DNA from: Bacteroidetes bacterium QH_10_64_37
Lineage (GTDB): Bacteria > Bacteroidota > Rhodothermia > Rhodothermales > Salinibacteraceae
Assembly (NCBI GenBank): GCA_003023105.1
Contig: PXSZ01000027.1
Span: 13,159 to 36,290, forward strand
Length of the DNA stretch: 23,132 bases
Reading direction: 5' to 3'
A model generated the notes under the pieces. The model saw only the letters and a program-made list of their open reading frames with translations, was not told where the DNA came from and did not search any database. Below are positions 15,779 to 23,066 of this stretch, piece after piece. The position numbers and the translations under genes are program-made. Every line of letters begins with the position of its first letter. Position 1 is the first letter of the stretch.

Positions 15779-16774
15779 TTAACGACCGTCGATTGAGTCC
15801 GTTCTCAGCGTCGCGGGAGCTGCCGGCGGGACGGACACTGTTTCGGGAGGCGGCGGGGGAGATGGGGCGACCGAATCGACTCGGGAAGACTCTGCCTGCG
15901 TCGAATCTGTCTTGAGCGAGTCAGTCGAGACCGAGTTGGAGGGCCCCCGCGTGAGAGTCGAGGACGCGGGCCGGTCGGGCTCCGGTTCAGGGGGCGGCGG
16001 AGCGCTCTCACGATCGGTCTCGGGGTGAGAGATGGAGGTTGTAATTGGCAGCCGACCGAGCACGTCCATTCGGCTGAGAATGATGTCCCGGTACCATCCG
16101 ACAGTCTGTGGACGCCGTACCTGCGGGTTGGGGATGCACGCGGCGAGAGCGGCGGCCTGGTAGCGGGTTAGCTGGGCAGCAGACTGACCGTAGTAGTACT
16201 GTGCAGCGGCTTCGGCGCCGTAGACGCCCGGTCCCCACTCAATGACGTCCAGGTAGAGTTCCAGGATGCGACGTTTCGACAGGATCAGTTCCGCCATGTA
16301 CGTGAGCGGGAGTTCCAGGGCCTTCCGGAAGTACGTGCCGTGGGTCGTCAGGAAGAGGTTCTTGACGAGCTGCTGGGTGATCGATGATCCCCCGCGCCGC
16401 TGAGCATCCCCATCGCGGTTTTCCTCGATGGCCTCGCCGATGGCCTCCCAGTCAATCCCGTTGTGCTGGAAGAAACGAGCGTCCTCGGCAGCCACGACAG
16501 CAAGCGGAAGGTCCTCGTCGAGGGCGGAGAGGGGGCGAGGCTCGTAGCGTTTTTCGTAGGAAGCATCCGCCCCCAGACGGCGCTGAATCTGTACGCCGGT
16601 CGTCCACGGATTCACGAAGATATACGCGGCGAGCGCGAGCGCGCACCCCCCGTAAAAGATCGCAAGAATCCACAACGCTCCCGCGCCAACCTTTCGGGCG
16701 ACTGTGAGAGCAAAAGACCGGTCGCGGGGACTGGGGTCCTTGGACGAGTCTTCTTCGGCAGAGCTCGGGCCCAT
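15779..16774 (-). CDS. mtgA: monofunctional peptidoglycan glycosyltransferase
   Basis: Polymerises lipid II into glycan strands at the outer face of the cytoplasmic membrane. One N-terminal membrane helix (about 31-53) is followed by a GT51 domain. The catalytic Glu97 lies in AAEDARFFQHNGID, then RRGGSSITQQLVKNLFL, the second acidic region near Glu162 (LTYMAELILSKRRILELYLDVIEWG), and GVYGAEAAAQYYYG. No transpeptidase domain follows, so it is the monofunctional type. The C-terminus carries an unusual low-complexity tail (about 250-331) of Pro, Ser, Thr, Glu and Asp that standard MtgA (about 240 residues) lacks. It sits between greA and ltaE, all on the minus strand. Confidence 0.95.
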   Translation of the reverse strand: MGPSSAEEDSSKDPSPRDRSFALTVARKVGAGALWILAIFYGGCALALAAYIFVNPWTTGVQIQRRLGADASYEKRYEPRPLSALDEDLPLAVVAAEDARFFQHNGIDWEAIGEAIEENRDGDAQRRGGSSITQQLVKNLFLTTHGTYFRKALELPLTYMAELILSKRRILELYLDVIEWGPGVYGAEAAAQYYYGQSAAQLTRYQAAALAACIPNPQVRRPQTVGWYRDIILSRMDVLGRLPITTSISHPETDRESAPPPPEPEPDRPASSTLTRGPSNSVSTDSLKTDSTQAESSRVDSVAPSPPPPPETVSVPPAAPATLRTDSIDGR

Positions 16775-16877
16775 TTCTTGTGGATGAGGCGTTCAGTGGA
16801 GCGTCCGGCCGGGCCGGCGGATGGGGGCAGGCGTTGGGAGCGTTCGCGGCAGGGGAGCCCCGTAGACCGAAGAGGGA

Positions 16878-17357
16878 TTATCGGGAAATCTTTTTGATCT
16901 TGAAGTTGACGGTTCCGGCCGGCACGTCGATGGCGACCTCCGCGCCCTCTTCCTTGGCCAGCAGTCCCTCGCCAATGGGGCTTTCGACCGAAATTTTATT
17001 CTGCGAGATGTCGGCCTCCTCCTCTGAGACGAGCGTAAATGTGTGCTCATCCCCGTTGTCGAGATTCTCGACGGTCACGTCGGAGAGGATGTACGCCTTG
17101 CTGTCGTCGACGGTCGACTCGTCGACGATGCGGGCGCGGGCAATGGTGTCCTCGATCTGCGCGATCCGCGATTCGAGCTTGCCCTGCTCCTCCTTCGCCG
17201 CGTCGTACTCAGCGTTTTCGGAAAGGTCGCCTTTGGCCCGCGCTTCGGCAATCTCGTCGGCGATGCGCGAGCGTTCCTCCGTACGTAGGCGGTGAAGCTC
17301 CTCTTTGAGGTCCTCAAGGCCCTCTTCGGTCATGTATACGGTCTCGTCGTCAGCCAT
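16878..17357 (-). CDS. greA: transcription elongation factor GreA
   Basis: Binds RNA polymerase through the secondary channel and stimulates cleavage of backtracked transcripts. The N-terminal coiled coil (about 8-75) contains the tip motif ARAKGDLSENAEYDAAKEEQ, with the acidic Asp and Glu used in cleavage. The C-terminal FKBP-like domain follows (ISVESPIGEGLLAKEEGAEVAIDVPAGTVNFKIKKI). The ATG at 17357 gives 159 residues, the usual length; the open frame extends upstream but without family similarity. It is the first gene of a minus-strand run with mtgA 103 bp downstream, and is divergent from the RES/Xre module. Confidence 0.97.
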   Translation of the reverse strand: MADDETVYMTEEGLEDLKEELHRLRTEERSRIADEIAEARAKGDLSENAEYDAAKEEQGKLESRIAQIEDTIARARIVDESTVDDSKAYILSDVTVENLDNGDEHTFTLVSEEEADISQNKISVESPIGEGLLAKEEGAEVAIDVPAGTVNFKIKKISR

Positions 17358-17626
17358 GCTGCTGGGGTCCGTTGAAACAGTGTGGCGCGAGTGCAGGAAG
17401 CCGCACCTGCAAAAAAGAACGCCACGGCCTGAAAGCGGCAGCGGCGCTGTCGGGGGAGACTCCTCAGATACGGTGGCCATTATTCGCTCCGACGCTGATA
17501 AAGTTCCATCTGCTGGACACTCGGAGCCCTGTCGCCGACGAATTTATGTGGAGGAAAACGGATGGATCCGCATTGAAGGTCTTACCCGTATCCCGAACCT
17601 CGAAGAACAGAGGCGAACGCCACAGA

Positions 17627-17655
17627 AGAGCAGCGAACCTTCCCTGCGCTGCTCT
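17627..17655. promoter_or_regulatory. 9-bp hairpin upstream of the antitoxin gene
   Basis: AGAGCAGCG (17627-17635) and CGCTGCTCT (17647-17655) are perfect reverse complements around an 11-bp loop, 45 bp before the antitoxin ATG. It could be part of an operator or leader hairpin. No T-run follows directly, so it is not an obvious terminator. Confidence 0.4.
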
Positions 17656-17656
17656 G

Positions 17657-17670
17657 TTTGTCACGACAAA
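17657..17670. promoter_or_regulatory. candidate antitoxin operator palindrome
   Basis: TTTGTC (17657-17662) and GACAAA (17665-17670) form a 6-bp inverted repeat with a 2-bp spacer, 30 bp upstream of the antitoxin start. Xre-type antitoxins usually repress their own promoter through short palindromes, so this is a plausible autoregulatory site. It was assigned by position only. Confidence 0.35.
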
Positions 17671-17700
17671 TGGCTCTTTTTATCTGTCAATGTAGCACAA

Positions 17701-18156
17701 ATGTCTTCTCCATCTGCCCCCGAAAGAACGGTTCGCGAGGAAGATCCGCCGCCGGGCTGGTCGCTCGGTTTCGACGACGACGCAGGCGGCAGTGTTGCCG
17801 CAGACGAGATGATCCGCAAGGGCTTTCCCGCCCGCGCCCTGAAGCGGCTCCAGCGCGCGCTGGAGCTGGACCGCGAGGAAACGGCTACGCTCCTCGGCAT
17901 CTCCGCGCGCACCCTTTCGCGGCGTTTGGAGGAAGGCCGCCTCAAACCCGGCGAGTCGGACCGTCTCTTCCGCTACGCTCGCCTCTTGGAGCGCGCAACG
18001 GAGGTGCTGGGCGGCGTGGACGCAGCCCGGCGTTGGCTCAAGCAGTCTCAGTGGGGGCTGGGCGACCGCGTGCCGATGCGCTTCGCGGAAACGGAAGCAG
18101 GCGCGCGTGAGGTTGAAGACCTGCTCGGGCGCATCGCATACGGCGTACTGGCCTGA
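17701..18156 (+). CDS. Xre/MbcA/ParS-type antitoxin (DUF2384)
   Basis: Antitoxin half of a RES/Xre type II toxin-antitoxin pair. A helix-turn-helix region (about 50-76: LELDREETATLLGISARTLSRRLEEGRL) is followed by the C-terminal toxin-binding domain (LFRYARLLERATEVLGGVDAARRWL, then the GLGDRVPMRFAETEAGAREVEDLLGRIAYGV signature). This matches the family's conserved A-x-x-WL and P-x-x-x-x-x-T-E-x-G-x-x-x-V pattern. The ATG at 17701 gives 151 residues, within the usual range; the frame is open upstream without likeness. The N-terminus is acidic and probably flexible. The toxin gene follows 21 bp after the stop, so both are translated from one transcript, antitoxin first. Likely autoregulated. 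Confidence 0.9.
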   Translation: MSSPSAPERTVREEDPPPGWSLGFDDDAGGSVAADEMIRKGFPARALKRLQRALELDREETATLLGISARTLSRRLEEGRLKPGESDRLFRYARLLERATEVLGGVDAARRWLKQSQWGLGDRVPMRFAETEAGAREVEDLLGRIAYGVLA

Positions 18157-18177
18157 CATGCTTTTTCAGTAGTGGCA

Positions 18178-18648
18178 ATGAAAACGGCTTGGCGCCTGGT
18201 GCGCAAGAAGCACGCCTCGGATGCTTTCAGCGGCGAAGGCGCACGGCTCTTCGGAGGCCGGTGGAACAGCAAGGGCACCGCCGTCTGCTACCTTGCCGAT
18301 TCGCCGGCGCTCTGCCAGCTGGAAGTGCTGGCGAACACCCGTGACTATCATCAGCTTGCGGGCCGGGTGCTGTTCCACGTGCAGTTCGCCGAAAAGCACC
18401 TCACGGCACTGCCCGAAGAAGAGATGCCTTCCGACTGGGCGGCTCGCCCACCGCAGGCCGCATCGAAGCAGGTGGGGGACCGATGGGCTCGTGAAGCGCG
18501 CTCCCTCGTCTTGCGTGTGCCCAGCGCGCTGGATCCGCACGGGGCAAACTATCTCTTGAACCCTCAGCACCCGGCCTTTCCCGGTGAGGTGGAGATCAGC
18601 GAGGGCGAGCCGTACGCCATCGATCCGCGCCTTACGGAGTGGACGTAG
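18178..18648 (+). CDS. RES-domain toxin
   Basis: Toxin of the RES/Xre pair. Characterised RES toxins (such as MbcT and ParT) act on NAD+ or ADP-ribosylate a target, leading to growth arrest. The family's Arg-Glu-Ser residues are visible: Arg23 or Arg28 in GARLFGGRWNSKG, Tyr38 and Glu49 in CYLADSPALCQLEVL, and Ser116 in RVPSALDPHGANYLLNPQHP. At 156 residues it is full length, with no frameshift or missing core residue, so it looks active. The ATG at 18178 is preferred over a GTG two codons upstream. The antitoxin gene lies immediately upstream. NAD+ depletion versus protein modification cannot be told from sequence. Confidence 0.9.
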   Translation: MKTAWRLVRKKHASDAFSGEGARLFGGRWNSKGTAVCYLADSPALCQLEVLANTRDYHQLAGRVLFHVQFAEKHLTALPEEEMPSDWAARPPQAASKQVGDRWAREARSLVLRVPSALDPHGANYLLNPQHPAFPGEVEISEGEPYAIDPRLTEWT

Positions 18649-18688
18649 CCACTTCTGTTTGAAAAAGAAGCAGGGCAGAAGACACAGC

Positions 18689-19526
18689 CTACCGGTCGAC
18701 GACCGGTGCCTGAGCCGTCAACGAGGCCTCCTCGGCGGCCACGCGGAGCTGCACGGGGACGCCGATGGGGAGAGTGCACCGGGGAAGGCGATGGCCGTAA
18801 GGAAGGCCCTCGGCCACTGGATAGGGGCGGCCGGAGAGGTAGTCCTCGAAGACGGCCTCAAGCGAAAGGGTCGGCTTGTCGGGGTCGAGGTCGCCGGTGG
18901 TGAAATGGCCGAGAATGACTCCGACCACGGCGTCGAGCACCCCGGCGTGCTCCAGGTGAGCGAGCATGCGATCCACGCGATACGGGGCCTCCTCGATCTC
19001 TTCCAGGACGAGAATAGTATCATCGAAGTCCGGCGCGAAGCGGGTCCCAATCAGCCGCGAGAGCACCGACAGGTTTCCCCCGAGTAGCGGGCCGGACGCG
19101 GTTCCGGGCGCCAGCGGCGTAAGGGACGCGTCGAAGCCATCGGCGAAGTCCGGCGTTTTTCCCTCACTCCAGTCCCGAAACGAGCGGAGGGTGGCCGCGT
19201 CGGCCTCGGCCCATTCGGTGACGACCGGGCCGGACAGGCCCGTCCAGCCCGCTTTCGTGTAGAACGCGAGGTGGAGCGCCGTCACGTCGCTGTATCCGAC
19301 CAGCAGGGTGGGGTGCCGGCGGGCGAGGCCCCAATCGATCCGGTGGAGAGTCCGGGGCCGAAAGATAGCCGCGTTCCGCCCCCGGGGACCAGGCGGTTCG
19401 CACGTCGTAGGTTTCCCGAAGGCGCGACAATCCCTCGTCGTAGGGGAGGTGAGAGCGGGGGGCGCTGGCCGGGGCCACGACCGCGATTGGAGCGCCGGGC
19501 GAGAGGGGCGGGGGGCGTTGGAGCAC
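18689..19526 (-). pseudogene. LD-carboxypeptidase (peptidase family S66), deleted and frameshifted
   Basis: Intact LD-carboxypeptidases remove the terminal D-Ala from tetrapeptide stems during peptidoglycan recycling. The N-terminal part reads from a GTG at 19526 (PPPLSPGAPIAVVAPASAP...GAERGYLSAPDS). The C-terminal part reads in another frame from about 19345 (RIDWGLARRHPTLLVGYSDVTALHLA...) to the stop at 18689, and holds the nucleophile Ser (VGYSDVT) plus the GPLLGGNLSVLSRLIGT and VLEEIEEAPYRVDRML segments. Between GYLSAPD and RIDW, the roughly 35-40 residues that normally carry the conserved RGGYG motif are missing. The gene therefore has both an internal deletion and a frameshift, and the product is very likely non-functional. 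It sits between the RES toxin and the carotenoid operon. Confidence 0.8.
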
Positions 19527-19576
19527 GAGACCGAAGCGGTAGGGAGACGTGGGGGATCACACAGACTGCTTGTGCA

Positions 19577-19813
19577 CTACTCCACCGTACCCCCGGCTCG
19601 GGGGAAGCCGGACGACCATTTCGGCGATGAAGACGAAGAGCCGGATGGTGATCCGGAGCCTTCTTTCTTCTGTAGCTCCTTGAGCTTGCTACGCGTCCGC
19701 AGTTGCTTCGGAAGGGTGCTCAGGAACCCGACCAACAGGCCGGCTCCGAAGGTCCAGATCAGAATCAGGGCCGTCGATCCCCTGATTTCAAAGAAAATGA
19801 GACCGAAGCGCAT
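19577..19813 (-). CDS. small LapA-like membrane protein, possibly missing its first helix
   Basis: A 78-residue product with one clear membrane helix (about 14-34: TALILIWTFGAGLLVGFLSTL), followed by a basic, coiled-coil-prone segment (PKQLRTRSKLKELQKKE) and a Ser/Gly/Pro-rich tail. The helix plus the following basic stretch resemble the second half of LapA-domain (DUF1049) proteins, which normally carry an additional N-terminal helix ending in N-T-x-P-V. A matching GLFSNTPFP stretch appears upstream in another frame beside a run of five C (about 19821-19825), so a one-base frameshift in that run is possible; however, no start codon was found for that frame. It follows cruG by 68 bp on the same strand. 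Function unknown. Confidence 0.55.
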   Translation of the reverse strand: MRFGLIFFEIRGSTALILIWTFGAGLLVGFLSTLPKQLRTRSKLKELQKKEGSGSPSGSSSSSPKWSSGFPRAGGTVE

Positions 19814-19881
19814 GACGGGAAGGGGGTGTTCGAAAAGAGGCCGACCACTCTTGAGAATGTAACGATCAGAACGGCTCCTGT

Positions 19882-21024
19882 CTACCCCTCCGGTTGTGGC
19901 ACGTCGGCCTCCACGTCCACCGCGGACGAAGTGGCGCGCGAGGAGCTGGGCACGGAGCGTCCCTTCCAGGTGACCCGGTCGATCCAGTGGTGCACGGCGG
20001 AATCGAGCTGCAGGGCCAGGCCGAGCACGTACGAGACCGGCGCGAGGAGACTCACGGACAGGGGCATGCCGCTTGCCCGGTCGGTGACGAGTTTGAGGCC
20101 GTAGAGGGAGGCCAAGAACCAGAGGGAGAGCAGAGGGGCCACCAGCCAGGTGAGGACGAAGCCGCTGTACATCAGGAGAAAGCGGGGGACGGTGCCGCCC
20201 AGGAGGAGATAGGCGTTTTTCCGAAAGCCCCGCCAGGCGGCCCTGAGGCCGTCGTACATGTGCACGGCCACCAGATCCTGCACGTCCAGAAGCGTGGGCG
20301 GCTCCCCCTGCCTTTTCAGGTAGCGGCCGATCGCCACGTCTTCCAGCACCGCGTCGTTCACTTCGGCGTGCGGCTCGTGGGCGTGATACACGGCGCTGTC
20401 GATCAGCCAGCACTGCCCGTTGAGGGCGCTGAGCGACGGCAGTCGGGTACGAGCCACGAGGTGCCATGGGAGGCCGCGGAGGAGCGCATGCGGCACCAGG
20501 CTCACGAGGAGCAGAGCGGTGCCTTTCAGGTGCGGAAATCCCGAGGAGACGTTCGTTGCCGTGCCAGCGTGCCGGGCGACGAGTCGGCGGAGGGCGTCGG
20601 GACGGAGCAGCTCCGCGTCGGCGTCGAGAAACAGGTAGCAGTCGCCGGACGCCCGGCGCGTGCACCGGTAGAGGGCGTGCACCTTGCCCACCCAGTTGGG
20701 CGGCGGATCCGCGCCCCGGAGCGGCTGAAGCCGCGGATCGTCGGCGGTCTGCAAGACGTTCCAGGTGTCGTCGTCGGACCCGTCGTCCCAGATGAGAATT
20801 TCGAAATTGGGATAGCTCTGTTCACGCAGGGTCGGCAGCAGCCGACGCAGGTTCTCGGCCTCGTTGCGGGCCGGGATGCAGATCGAGAGGGGGGGCAGCG
20901 AATCGGGCGGCGCGGGTCTCCGGCGTCGCAGGTATGCCAGGTTGCTCAGCAGAATTGCCCAGAATGCCGCGTGGGCCAGCGCAAGGGGCGGAATGAGAAG
21001 CAGGCGGACAAACTCCAATGTCAT
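19882..21024 (-). CDS. cruG: carotenoid glycosyltransferase, CruG-like (GT2 family)
   Basis: A membrane-bound family 2 glycosyltransferase, expected to add a sugar to the hydroxyl that CruF introduces on the carotenoid end. An N-terminal hydrophobic helix (about 7-31) precedes the GT-A core: SICIPARNEAENL (47-59), the nucleotide-binding WDDGSDDDT, and the metal-binding DXD in FLDADAEL. The acceptor region is LEDVAIGRYLKRQG, with GFRKNAYL in place of a QxxRW box. C-terminal hydrophobic helices (about 285-345) complete the family layout. The 380-residue length fits. Position next to crtB and cruF supports the carotenoid role; sugar identity and linkage are inferred. It ends in an acidic tail. 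crtB precedes it with a 102-bp gap. Confidence 0.8.
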   Translation of the reverse strand: MTLEFVRLLLIPPLALAHAAFWAILLSNLAYLRRRRPAPPDSLPPLSICIPARNEAENLRRLLPTLREQSYPNFEILIWDDGSDDDTWNVLQTADDPRLQPLRGADPPPNWVGKVHALYRCTRRASGDCYLFLDADAELLRPDALRRLVARHAGTATNVSSGFPHLKGTALLLVSLVPHALLRGLPWHLVARTRLPSLSALNGQCWLIDSAVYHAHEPHAEVNDAVLEDVAIGRYLKRQGEPPTLLDVQDLVAVHMYDGLRAAWRGFRKNAYLLLGGTVPRFLLMYSGFVLTWLVAPLLSLWFLASLYGLKLVTDRASGMPLSVSLLAPVSYVLGLALQLDSAVHHWIDRVTWKGRSVPSSSRATSSAVDVEADVPQPEG

Positions 21025-21126
21025 CGTGTTTCGGCGGTTTCCGTCGGAAACGCGCGGGCTTTCAAAATATCGGCATTAGAGATAGCGCCCGAAGAAGGGG
21101 GCTGCGAAGGAAAAGTCCCATCCTTC

Positions 21127-22068
21127 TCACGCCTCCGAGGCCAGCCGGCGCTTGCGGCGGTGGTACCCGTCGTAGAACATCAAAAACAGCTTGCGCCGGA
21201 AGGAAACGTAGGCGCGCCGGCTTAAGTTGTCGTAGCCGTTGGCCCGCACCTCGTTCATGATTTCCCGGTACATCCGGGCCGCCGCGCGGATCCCGTAGCG
21301 GGAGCGAGCCGGAAGCGCCGCCACCCCCTCGAAGCTTTCCGCGTAGTAGTGCTCGGCGGTTTCCATCGCCTGCTCCATCAGCTTCGGGTAGCCGTTCGAA
21401 AGGCGGGCGGCCCGAAGGTCCTCCTCGGCCACCTCGTGCGCGTCGCGCCACCGCCTGGGGACGTAAATCCGGTCGAGGTCGCTGATGTCTTCCCCCACGT
21501 CCCGCACGATGTTGGTAATCTGCATCGCAATGCCCAGCCGCCGGGCCGCCGGCTCCAGCGTCTCGTGCCGGCTGGGGGCCGCGAGGAAGGGCAGCATCAT
21601 CGCCCCCACGCTGCCTCCCACGAGGTTCGAGTAGTCTATCAGGTCGTCCTTCGACTCGATCGGGCGCCCCTCCAGGTCCCAAATCGCCCCCTCGATCAGT
21701 TCGTACAACGGTTCGCGGGGGAGGAAAATGTCTTCACGGACGTCGGCGAGGCGCCGCCAGAGCACCGCGTGGGGCGGAGGATGCCCCGCCAGCGTCTCGT
21801 CGAGGCGATCGCGAAGACGCCTGACCTCCTCCAGGGCGCGCTCCCGGCCGACCTCCAGCACGCGCCGGTCGGCAATCGAGTCCACGCGCCGGCAGTAGAG
21901 GTACAGGGTAGCGATGGGCATCTGCACGGAGCGGGGCAAAAGGTAGGTCGCCAGGGAGAACGTCCGGGAGTGGGACCGAAAGGACTCCCAGATCCACCGG
22001 TCCTCGTCGGCTCGGCTGTCGAGGGAGCGGCCGTCGAGGAAGCGGCTGTCGCGGGAACGGGAAGGCAT
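21127..22068 (-). CDS. crtB: phytoene synthase
   Basis: Joins two geranylgeranyl diphosphates head to head to give phytoene, the first committed step of carotenoid synthesis; membrane-associated in the cytoplasm. The first Asp-rich site is CRRVDSIAD (Asp63 and Asp67, where the usual DD is DS) and the second is NIVRDVGEDISDLDRIYVP (Asp190, Asp194). RTFSLATYLLP near residue 35 and YCRRVD are family hallmarks. The 313-residue length is normal. The N-terminal 20 residues are Ser/Arg/Asp rich and encoded by a 15-bp triple tandem repeat, so the precise start could be later. It is the middle gene of the cruF-crtB-cruG run. Confidence 0.95.
   Translation of the reverse strand: MPSRSRDSRFLDGRSLDSRADEDRWIWESFRSHSRTFSLATYLLPRSVQMPIATLYLYCRRVDSIADRRVLEVGRERALEEVRRLRDRLDETLAGHPPPHAVLWRRLADVREDIFLPREPLYELIEGAIWDLEGRPIESKDDLIDYSNLVGGSVGAMMLPFLAAPSRHETLEPAARRLGIAMQITNIVRDVGEDISDLDRIYVPRRWRDAHEVAEEDLRAARLSNGYPKLMEQAMETAEHYYAESFEGVAALPARSRYGIRAAARMYREIMNEVRANGYDNLSRRAYVSFRRKLFLMFYDGYHRRKRRLASEA
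22016..22060. repeat. 3 x 15-bp tandem repeat in the 5' end of crtB
   Basis: Three adjacent 15-bp units (22016-22030, 22031-22045, 22046-22060), of the form C(T/C)GTCG(A/C)GG(G/A)A(G/A)CGG. They encode the pentapeptide series SRDSR-FLDGR-SLDSR near the CrtB N-terminus. The unit is a multiple of three, so copy-number changes would not break the frame. Confidence 0.75.
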
Positions 22069-22090
22069 CGGAACGTCCGTTCAACGTTCA

Positions 22091-22147
22091 GGGCGCGAGA
22101 AGACGAGCAGGACGCGAGCAGGCGAGCAGGGCGCGAGCAGACGAAAA
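22091..22147. repeat. 3 x 19-bp tandem repeat between cruF and crtB
   Basis: Three adjacent 19-bp units (22091-22109, 22110-22128, 22129-22147), built around GG(G/A)CGCGAGCAGRCGAGCA, fill most of the 86-bp spacer between crtB and cruF. The third unit is the most diverged. The spacer is where the crtB leader and ribosome-binding region lie. Confidence 0.75.
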
Positions 22148-22154
22148 CAGAGCC

Positions 22155-23066
22155 TCAGGCCCGCAAACGCGATGCGGCGCGCTTCAGCGAACCCGGATCG
22201 TACCTCCACAGCAGCAGAAACGGAACCAGTGCCGCAAGAGCGCCGATCAGGGCGGGGAGGTACGCGTCCCGAATAAGGCAAATCGAAAGAGGGAAAAAGC
22301 AGTTGAGGGCGTACACCCACGGAGCCCACTCGTTTCCAACCGGACGGCTCCCCCGAAGATACTCGTAGCCGACCAGAATCACGAACGTGACGGCCGCCCA
22401 TCCGCCCCAGTTCGAAAGCGGCATTCCGAAAAAAAACCCGTCCGCCCCGTATTCCCAAAACGGAAAGGCCCGGCTCATCGCCGGATCGAGCGACACGTCC
22501 CAAAGCACCATAAAGAAGGTGCCGAGAAACAAGGACCCGACCCGCCGATCCGTCACTCCCCGCGCTAAGTCCAGAGAAATAATCGACATCGCAAACCACG
22601 AAGGCGGAATGAAGTACGGCACGTGGCCGGCAATCTTCGGGCCCAGCCACCGAGTGTACTGGTACTCCCCGAACGGAAGCGGAACGCCCCCGACCGTCAG
22701 CACGCCGGTCGTGCCGATAAGCTCGCCCGCCCCGCCGACGAAGCCTCCCCACGCGGCCATAAGACCGATCCGCACCCAGCCCAACTGAGGGCCGTACATC
22801 AAAACGGGCAGAAGCGCGAGCAGGGCCATGAACGTCCACGTCGGCGTCTTCACCAGCGTCGCGTACATCGGCCCGAAAACCGACATCGCGGAAGGAACGA
22901 GCCGGAGAAGCAACATCCCCGCGATACTGAACGAAATGGCCCCCACGAACAGCCAAAACGCAAACCGGAACAGAAGGCCATTGCCCTCCAGGGACCGCCG
23001 CGAGGAGTCTACAGGCGACCGCGAGGAATCCCGAGGCGACCGCGAGGAGTCCGCTGTGCTCGACAT
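22155..23066 (-). CDS. cruF: carotenoid 1',2'-hydratase, CruF-like
   Basis: An integral membrane protein of the CruF/bisanhydrobacterioruberin hydratase family, which adds water across the terminal double bond of an acyclic carotenoid end to give a hydroxyl. About seven hydrophobic helices are visible from residue 32 onward. Family motifs include GGAGELIGT (about 109-118), FGEYQYT, PYFIPPSWFAMS and WDVSLDPAMSR, with the charged residues that mark this family. The 303-residue length fits. The first 28 residues are a Ser/Arg/Asp-rich cytoplasmic lead encoded by a 21-bp triple repeat. It is the first gene of the minus-strand run cruF-crtB-cruG in this window. Assignment rests on family pattern plus neighbours. 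Confidence 0.87.
   Translation of the reverse strand: MSSTADSSRSPRDSSRSPVDSSRRSLEGNGLLFRFAFWLFVGAISFSIAGMLLLRLVPSAMSVFGPMYATLVKTPTWTFMALLALLPVLMYGPQLGWVRIGLMAAWGGFVGGAGELIGTTGVLTVGGVPLPFGEYQYTRWLGPKIAGHVPYFIPPSWFAMSIISLDLARGVTDRRVGSLFLGTFFMVLWDVSLDPAMSRAFPFWEYGADGFFFGMPLSNWGGWAAVTFVILVGYEYLRGSRPVGNEWAPWVYALNCFFPLSICLIRDAYLPALIGALAALVPFLLLWRYDPGSLKRAASRLRA
22989..23051. repeat. 3 x 21-bp tandem repeat in the 5' end of cruF
   Basis: Three adjacent 21-bp units on the coding (minus) strand encode the heptads DSSRSPR, DSSRSPV and DSSRRSL (CruF residues 6-26). The unit length preserves the frame. The repeated words are of the type GGCGACCGCGAGGA(G/A)TC on the plus strand. Confidence 0.75.

Larger units (their letters stand above)
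17358..17700. other. divergent intergenic region between greA and the RES/Xre module
   Basis: 343 bp without a convincing gene. It contains a 9-bp hairpin (17627-17655) and a short palindrome (17657-17670) just before the antitoxin start, both listed separately. The strand toward the antitoxin is open in frame, but its translation shows no family likeness. Confidence 0.55.

Noticed and set aside
18652..18681. CTTCT...AGAAG stem after the RES toxin stop as a terminator
   Set aside because: The stem is only five A/T-rich pairs and no T-run follows.
19814..20665. Minus-strand frame extending the LapA-like protein upstream across cruG to 362 residues
   Set aside because: The extension is Arg/Pro-rich and overlaps cruG in another frame. 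Only the last 78 residues have protein-like character.
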